Shown: positions 1 to 8,829, numbered from the stretch's first letter. The stretch is 64,000 nt of DNA from Arcobacter sp. (GCA_020048055.1 JAIFNA010000009.1:215693-279692); one strand, 5' to 3'. Translations and numbers: made by a program. Notes: a model not told the origin generated them from the sequence alone.

Positions 1-137
1 CTATTTAGGGTTGCAATTTCTTCATATTTTTCCAAAATGCAAATTGATTTTACATCTGTATATCTTGCCAATTCATACGCTAAAGCAGCACCTGAAATCC
101 CAGCACCAACTATTACAACTTCATATTTTTTTTCCAT
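1..137 (-). CDS. mqo: malate:quinone oxidoreductase-like FAD protein, N-terminal 45 residues only
   Basis: The gene starts with ATG at 137 and runs off the left edge of the window. The visible start contains a Rossmann dinucleotide-binding motif, VVIVGAGISGAALAYELARY, followed by an acidic strand end (CILEKYEE), as expected for an FAD-binding fold. The wording of this N-terminus is typical of Campylobacterota membrane-associated malate:quinone oxidoreductase, which oxidises malate to oxaloacetate and passes electrons to quinone. That assignment rests on 45 residues, so another FAD-dependent oxidoreductase of the same fold (for example L-2-hydroxyglutarate oxidase) remains possible. The histidine kinase downstream of the window edge side is a separate gene. 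Confidence 0.6.
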   Translation of the reverse strand, partial: MEKKYEVVIVGAGISGAALAYELARYTDVKSICILEKYEEIATLN

Positions 138-184
138 ATTTACACCTTATGAGTAGTTTTTTAAATTCAATGTTACTTTACATT

Positions 185-3100
185 TTAGATTTGTTCTATT
201 GGTAACTCAATTATAAATCTAGCTCCAAATTGTTGATTTTTAACATAAATTTTCCCACCTAGACTTTCTGTGACTATTTTATGGCAAATATAAAGTCCTA
301 GTCCAGTCCCTTGGCTTTTGTGTTTGGTTGTAAAATATGGTTCAAAAATCTTATCAATTATATTGTCACTAATTCCGCCACCGTTATCTCCAACTGAAAT
401 AATAACCTTTTCATTTTCACTATAAACTCTTACTTTTATCTCTTTATTTTCAACATCTTTTTCAATAACAACATCTTTTGCATTATTGATAAGATTTGTC
501 AGTACTTGTGATAGTTCACCTTTTGCCATATTTTTCATATGATTTTTGCCATCTGATTCATATTTTAGATTTATAAAATGATTTTTAAGACTAGCTTCCA
601 TAATGGCTATTGTTGATTCAATTGTTTCAGGTATTGAGCATAGTTTGTTATCTTTTTCACCACTCTCTTTTATGAAATCTCTAAATGTATCGATTGTTTC
701 TGAAAGATGTTTTGTGTGTTTTACTATCATATCGGTCATCTTCTCAATATCACCATCTTTTAAGATTCCATTTTCATGTTTCATTGATATTCCACTTGCA
801 CAAGTTGAAATTATTGATAGTGGTTGTCTCCATTGATGTGCAATATTCCCTATCATAGTCCCAAGGGATGCCATTTTTTCAGAGTAAAAAAGTTGATTTT
901 CAATATTTTTTAATCTCGTAATATCAATAAAAGTAAAAATATTATTTCCATCTTGTAGATTATTGTGGAAATTTATCTCAATATAAAATATATGCTCATC
1001 GTTATTTAAATCAAATATTTTAACCTGCCTCTCTTGATTAGCTGGATTTTTTAGGTATTCAAACCAATTATATTCACCCATCTCTTTAGTAATATATTTT
1101 TTTCCATCTTCATAAGCAAAAAAGTCACAAATACATTTATGCTGTTTTTTAAATTCCTCTAGTGTTTTGTACCCAAAAAAATCTAGAAATGTCTGGTTTA
1201 CCCTTTTAACTTCAACTCCATCTGTAATAATAATAAAGGAGTTTTGTGAGTCAATAATTTTTTGATTATTTTCTAATTCTATTTGCGCTTTCTTTTTTGA
1301 CAAAAATTCACGATATACAAAAAACATAATAAATGCTAACACAATAAAAATAACAGTTATGAGCTGATCAAACTCCTCTGTTCTTTGGTTTATAAATTTA
1401 TCATCTTTAGATATATTTATAGATGCTACCACTTCACCTGATAATTTATTTATAATTGGTACTACGATTACAATCTCTTGTAGGCTTTTAAAATAAGTAC
1501 TAAATGGAATACCCAACTCTATTTTTTTACCCATCTCATCAAATATATCTTGATCAATTTTGTAAGTTAGATGTGACCAGCTTTTTGATTCATCTGTTTC
1601 CAATACGGAACCATCAAATAAAAAGTTGTTTAATGGACTCTCTTTGTAGTCTAGTTCCCTCTTTTTAAATAGATCTTTTTTAAAAACATTTTTACTGATT
1701 AAAAAGTTTGCATTTCTTGAGTCAAATAATTTTTTATATGACTCAATAAATGATTTGACATCAAAAGATACCTCGGCACTGCCAATATGATTGCGTTTTT
1801 CATCAAACATTGGAAAAACATATCTAAATCCATTAAAGACACGCCCCTCCTCAAAACCATAAAAATTCTTTTTTGTTCTGTTTACATATGGGACGCTATC
1901 TCTGACACCGATTAAACTATCACCAAAAAAATCTTTACTATGTAATCTCAAAAAACTTGTTGAATTTGGTAAGTGAAAGTGAAGTTGTTTTACATTGTAT
2001 TTTAAAGATAGTAATTTATAGTTTTGTTCCAAATCTTTGTATAATTGATCTCTATTTCGAGCCTTAAATGACTTTATAATATTTGGTTTTGTTAAGATTT
2101 CTGCATATATAAATTCAGCAACATCTTTATTTTTTTCACTGATTGAATTATATTCAAGTATTGTTTGATTAGTAAGTGTTTGACGATAGTTTTCAGTATC
2201 GCTCCTGTATTTAACCTCTATTAGCTTATAAATACCAAATGCTAATATTATATATATCATACAAATAAAAACAAAAATTTCAATAAGATATGATTTGCCA
2301 TCTAAGTTTTTAACTTCAATTGTTGTTGAAAAATATATCACTAATACTAAAACAATAATAGCAAATAAAAAATATATGTTGTAAAGATAGTTTATATAAT
2401 CAATTTGTCCACTATCTATTTGATTTAATTTTTGAAATAATAATATGTGACCCAATAAATTTTCACGATTTTCGTTAATAATCTTATGGTAACTTACAAC
2501 ACTTTGAAGCTCGTTGTCAACAAAATAATCTTCACCTTGAATTGTTTGTAGATATTTGTAAAAATCAATATTTTGAAGATACTTTACTATGCTTGATTTT
2601 GCATTATCATTTACAACATAATAGTCGTCAATAAAAATATTCATCAAAGGCTCTGTTAACTGTTTTTTGTAAATTTTATCAGCAACTATAATAGTATCAA
2701 TTTTTTTATCACTGAGATTCCTTGCGATTGAGTGAAAATGCGTAATAACTTCAACTAATCCAATAAACTCTTTTGTTTTTTTATCAAAAATAGGAACGAT
2801 AGTCTTAAATGTTAAATCAAATTTTCCAACACTTATAGAACTAGAAATTTCGTGCTTTTTAAGTGCTACTTTTAAATCAATTCTACTTTTAGCGATATTG
2901 TCATTTTTTAAATCGGACCAACTTCGTTGGATTGAGATACCATTTTTATCTACAAGCTGAAACCAAACATTTTTTAAGTCTGTATTTTGAGCTAATTTTG
3001 TTGAATACTCCAAAAGTACATTTCTGTTAGTTTTTCCAGATTTTAACGCATTAATAATAGTTGAATTGTCTACTAGACCAAGCCCAATTGTTGCAGTTGC

Positions 3101-3325
3101 ATTTTGTTTCTCTTTGATTAAAGTTGTGAGATAGACTTTAGCTTCTAGTACATGTTCACGATATACAGTTTTTTCATATGTATCAATTTCTTTATTTTTT
3201 AAATAACTAATAACACCATAAATTAATCCACTAAACAGGAGAAAAATAACTAAAAAAAGATATTTTTTTGTTAGTATGATATTTAGTCTTGAGTTATTTT
3301 TGAAAAAATTATTCATTTGTCTCAT
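185..3325 (-). CDS. multi-sensor membrane histidine kinase with PAS domain
   Basis: This 1046-residue sensor kinase has a membrane segment near residues 20-42, a large extracytoplasmic sensor region to about 318, two membrane segments near 320-342 and 355-380, a second extracytoplasmic region to about 685, and another membrane segment near 690-712. A PAS-like region follows (about 735-800), then a HisKA domain with the phospho-accepting His near residue 830 (IAHQWRQPLS). The ATPase domain has an N-box (NLINNAKDVV), G1 (DNGGGIS) and G2 (GTGLGLYICHKIV). It therefore has two separate periplasmic sensors, a design common in Campylobacterota. No response regulator is adjacent. The start overlaps the 3' end of mtgA by 17 nt; a second ATG three codons in is equally possible. 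The ligand is unknown. Confidence 0.88.
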   Translation of the reverse strand: MRQMNNFFKNNSRLNIILTKKYLFLVIFLLFSGLIYGVISYLKNKEIDTYEKTVYREHVLEAKVYLTTLIKEKQNATATIGLGLVDNSTIINALKSGKTNRNVLLEYSTKLAQNTDLKNVWFQLVDKNGISIQRSWSDLKNDNIAKSRIDLKVALKKHEISSSISVGKFDLTFKTIVPIFDKKTKEFIGLVEVITHFHSIARNLSDKKIDTIIVADKIYKKQLTEPLMNIFIDDYYVVNDNAKSSIVKYLQNIDFYKYLQTIQGEDYFVDNELQSVVSYHKIINENRENLLGHILLFQKLNQIDSGQIDYINYLYNIYFLFAIIVLVLVIYFSTTIEVKNLDGKSYLIEIFVFICMIYIILAFGIYKLIEVKYRSDTENYRQTLTNQTILEYNSISEKNKDVAEFIYAEILTKPNIIKSFKARNRDQLYKDLEQNYKLLSLKYNVKQLHFHLPNSTSFLRLHSKDFFGDSLIGVRDSVPYVNRTKKNFYGFEEGRVFNGFRYVFPMFDEKRNHIGSAEVSFDVKSFIESYKKLFDSRNANFLISKNVFKKDLFKKRELDYKESPLNNFLFDGSVLETDESKSWSHLTYKIDQDIFDEMGKKIELGIPFSTYFKSLQEIVIVVPIINKLSGEVVASINISKDDKFINQRTEEFDQLITVIFIVLAFIMFFVYREFLSKKKAQIELENNQKIIDSQNSFIIITDGVEVKRVNQTFLDFFGYKTLEEFKKQHKCICDFFAYEDGKKYITKEMGEYNWFEYLKNPANQERQVKIFDLNNDEHIFYIEINFHNNLQDGNNIFTFIDITRLKNIENQLFYSEKMASLGTMIGNIAHQWRQPLSIISTCASGISMKHENGILKDGDIEKMTDMIVKHTKHLSETIDTFRDFIKESGEKDNKLCSIPETIESTIAIMEASLKNHFINLKYESDGKNHMKNMAKGELSQVLTNLINNAKDVVIEKDVENKEIKVRVYSENEKVIISVGDNGGGISDNIIDKIFEPYFTTKHKSQGTGLGLYICHKIVTESLGGKIYVKNQQFGARFIIELPIEQI

Positions 3326-4187
3326 TTTGCTCTACTTGTTCACTTGATTGCTGCTCTTTATTATTTGTTGCTTCCTTAGTAATATGTTGCGTTTGTGATA
3401 AATTAACATCACCAAGTTCAATATTGCTACTTTCATCATTTTCAACTTCACCATTCGAAGCACTATCAACCTTCATAACCTCTACAAATTCAGGTATTAC
3501 AATTCCTCTTTGTAGCATTATTTTATAAATCCTATTTGATTTTTTAACAACAAATTTTTGATTTCCTTTTGGATTATAGATGATAGGATTTGGCAAAACT
3601 GAAGCTAATTTTGAAGCTTCCATGGCTGTTAAATTTTTTGCACTTTTGTTAAAATAGTGTCTTGATGCCGCTTCAATTCCAAATATTCCATCACCCCATT
3701 CTGCAATATTTAGATATATCTCAATAATCCTTTTTTTTGATATATTTTTTTCTATTTTATAAGTAATTATCGCTTCTTTAATTTTTCTAATCGGATTTTT
3801 ACTAGGACTTAAATACAAATTTTTAGAAAGTTGCTGGGAAACTGTACTTCCACCAAAGCCAAATTTTCCTGATTTTAGATTTTTCTCAAACGCACTTTCC
3901 AAAGCATCTGTATCAAAGCCATCATGTTTCCAAAACTTATCATCTTCACTGATTAAAACAGCTTTAATAAGATATGGTGAGATATTTTTTAACTTAACCC
4001 ATTTTTGTTTTATTTTTGTATCTCTTTTTTCATCTTTCCATTCATCAATACGGTATTGCATAAAAGCAGTTGGAATTGGATTTGTTTTTTTTAATTCATT
4101 TATATCTGGATAAAACAAATATCTGCCAATATCTATAATCAAAAAAATAGCAACAATAATTAACATGTACTTAAAAACTTTCTTCAC
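3309..4187 (-). CDS. mtgA: monofunctional biosynthetic peptidoglycan transglycosylase
   Basis: Glycosyltransferase family 51 enzyme that polymerises lipid II into glycan strands at the outer face of the inner membrane. One N-terminal membrane anchor (LIIVAIFLIIDIGRYLF) is followed by the GT51 core, with motifs LISEDDKFWKHDGFD (catalytic Glu), GGSTVSQQLSKNLYL and KKRIIEIYLNIAEWG. I chose the GTG start at 4187 because AAAAGG lies just upstream and the anchor follows directly. A longer frame reaching 4298 would add an unusual hydrophobic leader. The last ~55 residues form a polar tail rich in E, N, Q and S that is not part of the usual enzyme. The stop overlaps the start of the histidine kinase, so the two are probably co-transcribed. 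Confidence 0.9.
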   Translation of the reverse strand: MKKVFKYMLIIVAIFLIIDIGRYLFYPDINELKKTNPIPTAFMQYRIDEWKDEKRDTKIKQKWVKLKNISPYLIKAVLISEDDKFWKHDGFDTDALESAFEKNLKSGKFGFGGSTVSQQLSKNLYLSPSKNPIRKIKEAIITYKIEKNISKKRIIEIYLNIAEWGDGIFGIEAASRHYFNKSAKNLTAMEASKLASVLPNPIIYNPKGNQKFVVKKSNRIYKIMLQRGIVIPEFVEVMKVDSASNGEVENDESSNIELGDVNLSQTQHITKEATNNKEQQSSEQVEQNETNE

Positions 4188-4300
4188 CAATTTACCTTTT
4201 TTATATATATATGATAGTATCAAAATATGGATAAAGTTAACATCAATAACTTTATAGTACAATTCCGTAAACAAAAAAATCAATCTACACAGGAACATAA

Positions 4301-4924
4301 ATGGAATTTTTCACAAACATAAACATCATATTTTACATACTTGCGTATCTTGTTGGCTCAATTCCTTTTGGTTTGATATTGGCAAAAAAATTTGCTGGGG
4401 TTAATGTACAAGAGTCTGGAAGTAAAAGTATTGGTGCAACAAATGTCCTTCGTGTTGTAAAAGAAACAGATCCAGTTTTGGCTAAAAAATTAGGTATTGC
4501 AACTGTATTGCTCGATGCAATAAAAGGTACTGTGGTTATTGTAATTGGAATGAATTATGGCTTAAGTACTGAAACTCTTTGGGGCATTGCTGTGTTAGCT
4601 GTTCTTGGTCATTGTTATAGTATCTACCTTGGCTTTGAAGGTGGGAAAGGTGTTGCTACTGGACTTGGTGTTTTCATTGTACTTATCCCAATTCCAACTA
4701 TTATTGGCGCTATTATTTGGGGATTTTGTGCAAAGGTATTAAAAATTTCATCATTGTCATCTTTGCTTGGACTTGCTGGAGTTGTACTAGCAACAATTAT
4801 TTTAGAAAATGGTGTTGGTGTAAATTCTAATGCACCTGTGTACTTTATTACTTTTATAATTTTTTATAAGCACATTCCAAATATAGTAAGACTATTTAAT
4901 GGAAATGAAAAAAAAGTTGCTTAG
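4301..4924 (+). CDS. plsY: acyl-phosphate:glycerol-3-phosphate acyltransferase
   Basis: PlsY uses acyl-phosphate to acylate position 1 of glycerol-3-phosphate, the first step of phospholipid synthesis in the inner membrane. The 207-residue polytopic protein shows the family motifs: GSIPFGLILAK near residue 18, GSKSIGATNVLR around 40, and GHCYSIYLGFEGGKGVATGLG around 103 (cited in overlapping parts). Length matches the family. It is divergent from mtgA and is followed after 14 bp by folB, suggesting a two-gene unit. The start ATG lies at the beginning of the frame with AGGA just upstream. The call is secure. Confidence 0.96.
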   Translation: MEFFTNINIIFYILAYLVGSIPFGLILAKKFAGVNVQESGSKSIGATNVLRVVKETDPVLAKKLGIATVLLDAIKGTVVIVIGMNYGLSTETLWGIAVLAVLGHCYSIYLGFEGGKGVATGLGVFIVLIPIPTIIGAIIWGFCAKVLKISSLSSLLGLAGVVLATIILENGVGVNSNAPVYFITFIIFYKHIPNIVRLFNGNEKKVA

Positions 4925-4938
4925 CTCTTTTTTATTTT

Positions 4939-5259
4939 ATGTTAAAAATTAATATAGAAAATCTTAATTTCAGTTGCATTATTGGAATTTTAGATTTTGA
5001 AAGATTAAATGAACAAAAAGTTATTGTCAATTTATCATTTAAATACGATTTTGAAGGAGAAAAAGATATTTTTATCGATTATTCTGAAGTCGCTTTATTT
5101 GTTGAAAATAGTATGATAAAAGAGCAATTCAAACTGATAGAAGATGCTATTTTGTATTTAAAAAATCATCTAAAAAGCAAATACAAAATTAAAAAACTAA
5201 AAATCAAAATCTCAAAACCAGATATTATGAAAAACTGTATAGTTAGCGTTGGAAACTAA
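4939..5259 (+). CDS. folB: dihydroneopterin aldolase-family protein
   Basis: A 106-residue FolB-type T-fold protein. Dihydroneopterin aldolase cleaves 7,8-dihydroneopterin to 6-hydroxymethyl-dihydropterin and glycolaldehyde in folate synthesis. The N-terminal NFSCIIGILDFERLNEQ matches the conserved G-x-x-x-x-E-R motif region, and IDYSEVA matches the Y-x-x-V segment. The C-terminal strand KIKISKPDIMKNC agrees with the KP-containing strand of the family. It is slightly shorter than typical 115-125-residue enzymes. It follows plsY by 14 bp on the same strand and ends 7 bp before the convergent tatD, leaving almost no room for a terminator. Confidence 0.82.
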   Translation: MLKINIENLNFSCIIGILDFERLNEQKVIVNLSFKYDFEGEKDIFIDYSEVALFVENSMIKEQFKLIEDAILYLKNHLKSKYKIKKLKIKISKPDIMKNCIVSVGN

Positions 5260-5265
5260 AGAAAA

Positions 5266-6039
5266 CTATATCCGAAAAAGAGTTTTGGCATTTGATGTAC
5301 TAAGCTCCTCGATTTTCTCCACATCCATATCCAAAACTTCACCCATTTTTAAAGCTACATATTTTGTATAAATCGGCTCATTTCTTTTCCCCCTAAAAGG
5401 CTCAGGTGTAAGATATGGGGCATCTGTTTCTATAAGCAATTTATCTTTTGGAATTTTTACTAAAACATTTATAAGTTTTTTGGCATTTTTAAAGGTTAAA
5501 ACTCCGCCAATTCCAAAATAAAATCCGTGATCTGATAAGGATAAAAGCTGATCATCAGCATTAAAACAATGTAAGACACCACCAACTTCACCTGCATTTT
5601 GTTTTAATAAAATCTCTTTACTATCACTTGAAGCATCTCTAATATGGATAATAAGTGGTTTTTTGTATTTTTTTGCTAAATTTATTTGGGCCACAAATAT
5701 CTCTTTTTGTAGCTTTATGTTTTCTTTTTTTTCAACTTCATCTTCTGGAAGCCTATAATAATCCAAGCCACATTCACCAACAGCAACACATTTTGGATGA
5801 TTTATATACTGAACCAAAATATCCTCATTGTACCCGTCAAGATTATAAGGATGAATACCAACACTAAAATAAATTTGTGGATATTTTTCAGATATTAAAA
5901 TAGCTTTTTGAAGGTCATTGATGTCAGCAGCTGGGATAATAATTGCACCTATCCCAGATTCTAAAGAGGAGTTTATAACTTTATCTAAGTCATCATCAAA
6001 CGCTAAAGCATCGAGATGACAGTGTGTATCTATAATAAT
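5266..6039 (-). CDS. tatD: TatD-family metal-dependent deoxyribonuclease, probable ATT start
   Basis: TatD hydrolase (TIM barrel, two-metal site). The frame carries the N-terminal metal motif IDTHCHLD, then SVGIHPYN, GECGLDYYR, PLIIHIRDA, GGVLHCF and the C-terminal LLIETDAPYLTP, giving about 257 residues as usual for the family. There is no ATG, GTG or TTG upstream of the HxH motif. The frame opens right after the TAG (6051-6049) of the upstream gene, and the first in-frame ATG (5817) would delete the metal ligands. An AGGA at 6050-6047 sits 7 nt before ATT at 6039, and starting there gives the usual N-terminus M-I-I-D-T-H-C-H. The alternative is stop-codon readthrough from the upstream gene, which is in the same frame. 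Product is secure; the start is inference. Confidence 0.88.
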   Translation of the reverse strand: MIIDTHCHLDALAFDDDLDKVINSSLESGIGAIIIPAADINDLQKAILISEKYPQIYFSVGIHPYNLDGYNEDILVQYINHPKCVAVGECGLDYYRLPEDEVEKKENIKLQKEIFVAQINLAKKYKKPLIIHIRDASSDSKEILLKQNAGEVGGVLHCFNADDQLLSLSDHGFYFGIGGVLTFKNAKKLINVLVKIPKDKLLIETDAPYLTPEPFRGKRNEPIYTKYVALKMGEVLDMDVEKIEELSTSNAKTLFRI

Positions 6040-6048
6040 AGTAAATTC

Positions 6049-6351
6049 CTAAAGTGACATTCTTGTTTGGATAGTTTTTAAAAGTTCTGGTAGCTCCATA
6101 AGACTTTCCCTAACTATCCAAGCTGTAATTCCAAAATTTTTAAAAGCATCAAAGTCACTAGGGTCATCAATTATTGCAACTGAAGTATAGTTTTCTTTGC
6201 AAATTAGGAGTTTTTTCTCTTCATAATCAAAAATTGAATTAATATCTATGATTACAACATCAACATCATCACCACAATTATTTTCAACAAAACAGACATT
6301 AAAACCTTGTGTGTATTTTTCATTCAATTCTTCAAAACTAACTATCTTCAT
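6049..6351 (-). CDS. small receiver-like protein of unknown function
   Basis: 100 residues with an ATG start and GGAAGAAAT upstream. The pattern of strands (FNVCFVE, VDVVIIDIN, SVAIIDD, AWIVRES) and the C-terminal LMELPELLKTIQ helix suggest a compact response-regulator-like fold. The acidic phosphorylation pocket and the conserved Lys are not clearly present, so it is probably a non-phosphorylated pseudo-receiver if related at all. It immediately precedes tatD in the same reading frame, separated only by its TAG stop, which makes the pair unusual (see tatD). I do not recognise a named family. Confidence 0.6.
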   Translation of the reverse strand: MKIVSFEELNEKYTQGFNVCFVENNCGDDVDVVIIDINSIFDYEEKKLLICKENYTSVAIIDDPSDFDAFKNFGITAWIVRESLMELPELLKTIQTRMSL

Positions 6352-6410
6352 ATTTCTTCCTTTTTGTTATCTTATAAAATATTTTTTATTATACATTTTT
6401 TAGTTTAAAC

Positions 6411-7469
6411 TTATTCAATTTGAGCTAATTTATTAGAGATATATCTTTTAACTGTTTGATAATCGGAAGTCTCTTTGAAATCATCAAAATAAGCACCACT
6501 TGCATTTGGATGTCCTCCACCATTTGCTAGTTTTTGTGCCATCAACGAAACATCCACTTTCCCTGATGCCCTAAAACCTGCATTACCTTTTTTGTTGATA
6601 TTTATAAAAAAATCAAAATCTGGATTCTCTTTTAAAAATGTATTTGCTGGAATTGAAATACTGAAAAGATTAAATGTCAATAAACCCTTGTGACCTTTAT
6701 AGTAAACACACAAATCATCTTTTTTATGCTTCATAAGATATACAAGATATTGAGCTGATAGATTATCTATTGTGTTGTTTTCATCATCTAACATTAGATA
6801 CTCTTTTTTTAATTTATGTATAGCATCATCAAGTTCAATATGTCCATTTTGTTTATTTATGTATTGCATAGACTTTTCAAGTAAGTATAGTCTAAAATCA
6901 CGATTTTCATCAGGAAACATAGTTGAATTTATCTCACTTGCATTTGATACAAGTCTCATAGTGACTTTTCCAAATTCAAAATATTGATCAAACTCCTCCC
7001 AAATATCAACATCATTGATAGCCTCTATTAAAAGTTTAAAGTCATCACTGCAAAGCGCATCAAATTCTGGATAATTTTCCATAAAATAATCAAATACAAT
7101 CTTGGTTGCACATCGCTTGACATCCAAAAAATACCAATCATACTTTAAAGCACTAGGTTCACCAGTTGCATGATGGTCAAGTAATTGGAGTTTAATTTTT
7201 ACTCCATCATCTTGCAACTCTTTTATTGATTTTGTAAGGCTTTTCGATTCATCAAGTGTAAGGTTTAAATCGCTTATTATAAAAAATATCTCTTCATACT
7301 TATTTAAAAATATAATCTCTTTTATATTTTGAAGTATTGTTGCTATTGTGCTTTTTACTTCTGAACCATAGTTTGCATTGTAAAATTTTCCATTCGGGTA
7401 GATTTTTTTAGAAACTAATTGGCAACCATAACCATCTAAGTCTGTGTGAGACATATGAAAAAATCTCAT
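6411..7469 (-). CDS. DHH/DHHA1-family phosphoesterase
   Basis: A 352-residue DHH phosphoesterase. The N-terminal HMSHTDLDGYGCQ supplies the first metal motif (D-x-D), LLDHHATGEP is the signature DHH motif with its following residues, and the C-terminal ANGGGHPNASGAYF is the GGGH motif of the DHHA1 substrate-binding domain. Family members cleave short oligonucleotides, pAp, cyclic dinucleotides or pyrophosphate; the length and layout suit an NrnA-like nano-RNase or pAp phosphatase rather than RecJ, but substrate cannot be set from sequence. Its ATG overlaps the stop of the Rrf2 gene upstream by 4 nt, so the two are translationally coupled. Confidence 0.85.
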   Translation of the reverse strand: MRFFHMSHTDLDGYGCQLVSKKIYPNGKFYNANYGSEVKSTIATILQNIKEIIFLNKYEEIFFIISDLNLTLDESKSLTKSIKELQDDGVKIKLQLLDHHATGEPSALKYDWYFLDVKRCATKIVFDYFMENYPEFDALCSDDFKLLIEAINDVDIWEEFDQYFEFGKVTMRLVSNASEINSTMFPDENRDFRLYLLEKSMQYINKQNGHIELDDAIHKLKKEYLMLDDENNTIDNLSAQYLVYLMKHKKDDLCVYYKGHKGLLTFNLFSISIPANTFLKENPDFDFFININKKGNAGFRASGKVDVSLMAQKLANGGGHPNASGAYFDDFKETSDYQTVKRYISNKLAQIE

Positions 7470-7867
7470 TGCATAATATCCTTTAATGTAATATTGTCTA
7501 AAAAATTATCAATTTTTTGTTGAAGCGCATTAAGTGTTGACCACAAGTGACAACTATTGGCCCTATTTCCTGGGCAACTATCAAGCGATGGACTGCATTC
7601 AAAAACAGTTGGTATTTTATCTTCTGAAATTGTTGTAATTTGTAATAATGTCAGATTTTCAGGAAGAACATTTAATAAAAAGCCACCGTTAACACCCTTG
7701 TAAGATATTAAAATGTCACTTTTGGAAAAAGTTTGCAAGATTTTTGCTAGATAAGGTTTTGGAATGTTAAGCTCTTTTGAGAGAACATCAACATTTTTTG
7801 CCGTAGTACTTTTTGCGATTGCAACAAGCGATAAAATCGCGTATTCGGTTTTTTTGGTTAATAACAT
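7466..7867 (-). CDS. Rrf2-family transcriptional regulator, possible Fe-S sensor
   Basis: 133-residue winged-helix regulator. The N-terminus MLLTKKTEYAILSLVAIAK and the recognition region KPYLAKILQTFSKSDILIS followed by GVNGGFLL are typical of Rrf2/IscR/NsrR proteins. Three cysteines lie in the expected C-terminal loop (ECSPSLDSCPGNRANSCHLW), which in relatives bind an iron-sulfur cluster that senses NO, iron or redox state. Cluster binding here is inference. It is coupled to the DHH phosphoesterase downstream (4-nt overlap) and divergent from modE, with a 143-bp shared intergenic region, so it might act on either side. Confidence 0.87.
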   Translation of the reverse strand: MLLTKKTEYAILSLVAIAKSTTAKNVDVLSKELNIPKPYLAKILQTFSKSDILISYKGVNGGFLLNVLPENLTLLQITTISEDKIPTVFECSPSLDSCPGNRANSCHLWSTLNALQQKIDNFLDNITLKDIMQ

Positions 7868-7979
7868 AAGTAGGAGTGTATCTAAATTTTTTTAATCATC
7901 ACTAAAATTGAATGAGTAGTAAAAAATAAATTCTTTCTCATTATATATTAAGATACATAGCGGTACAGTTCTTGAATAT

Positions 7980-7988
7980 CGTTATATA
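7980..7988. promoter_or_regulatory. possible ModE half-site in front of modE
   Basis: The 9-mer CGTTATATA lies 23 nt before the modE start. It matches half of the ModE operator known from enterobacteria (CGNTATATA-type half-sites). An imperfect inverted partner (TACATAGCG, 2 mismatches) lies about 17 nt upstream, but in the opposite orientation to the enterobacterial arrangement. ModE autoregulation in response to molybdate would make sense, yet the match is weak and the spacing unlike the known site. Confidence 0.25.
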
Positions 7989-8010
7989 GATAAATTTATA
8001 AGGAGATTTT

Positions 8011-8790
8011 GTGAAATTTGTATCGGCACTCACCCTCATCGATGGGGAAAATTCATTTCTTTTGGAAAAAAGAATAGCACTCTTAAAAGCAATAGAGGAA
8101 GCAGGAAGTATCAATAAAGCTGCATCATTGGTTCCTATGAGTTACAAAACTGCTTGGGATGCGATAGATACTATGAATAATCTTTGTCCATTTCCTGTTG
8201 TAAGTAAAGAGACTGGGGGGAAAAATGGTGGCGGGACACTTCTGACCTCATATGGGAAAAATTTAATTCAAACATATGAAGTGATACAAAAAGAGCATCA
8301 GAAATTTTTAGAAAATTTGTCTCAAATTACCGATTTTAATGACGGTAGTTTGAAATTATTCAGGAGGTTTGCAATGCAAATAAGTGCGAGAAATCAGCTT
8401 TTTGGGAAGATAGAATTAATTGAGTGCGGAAAAGTAAATGCAAGTATTTACCTAAAACTTAAAAGTGGCTACACAATGGTAAGTGTCATCACAAATGGAG
8501 CAGTGGAAAACCTAAACTTGAAAATTGGCGATGATGTGGTTGCTATATTCAAATCAAGTGCAGTACTCCTTACAACTGATATGAGTTTAAATATCAGTGC
8601 TAGAAATAAACTAGGTGGTGTGATAGAAACTATCAATTTTGGGGAAGTCAATAGTGAAGTAGTTGTGAATATTGGTGGGGATTTGATAGCTTCAGTGATA
8701 ACCAAAAATGCAACTGGAAATCTTGATTTGAAAATCGGTGACAGGGTAACTGCTATAATAAAATCAAGTGATGTGATGATTGGGAAATAA
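8011..8790 (+). CDS. modE: molybdate-responsive regulator ModE with two TOBE domains
   Basis: 259 residues. The N-terminal LysR-like winged helix (SFLLEKRIALLKAIEEAGSI, MSYKTAWDAIDTMN, TGGKNGGGTLLTSYG) is the ModE DNA-binding domain. Two Mop/TOBE domains follow (from about 125 MQISARNQLFGKIELI and 195 NISARNKLGGVIETI), which bind molybdate or tungstate. The start is GTG at 8011 with AGGAG 6 nt upstream. In relatives, molybdate-bound ModE represses mod transport genes and activates molybdoenzyme genes. It heads the operon modE-modA-TOBE-modC-modB; a 39-bp gap separates it from modA. Confidence 0.93.
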   Translation: MKFVSALTLIDGENSFLLEKRIALLKAIEEAGSINKAASLVPMSYKTAWDAIDTMNNLCPFPVVSKETGGKNGGGTLLTSYGKNLIQTYEVIQKEHQKFLENLSQITDFNDGSLKLFRRFAMQISARNQLFGKIELIECGKVNASIYLKLKSGYTMVSVITNGAVENLNLKIGDDVVAIFKSSAVLLTTDMSLNISARNKLGGVIETINFGEVNSEVVVNIGGDLIASVITKNATGNLDLKIGDRVTAIIKSSDVMIGK

Positions 8791-8829
8791 ATTGAGAATT
8801 AAAAGTTAAGAATTAAAAAAGGATAAAAA

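Noticed and set aside
7860..8010. Full ModE operator between the Rrf2 gene and modE
   Set aside because: Only one good half-site is present and the inverted partner has the wrong orientation and spacing; kept only as a low-confidence site.
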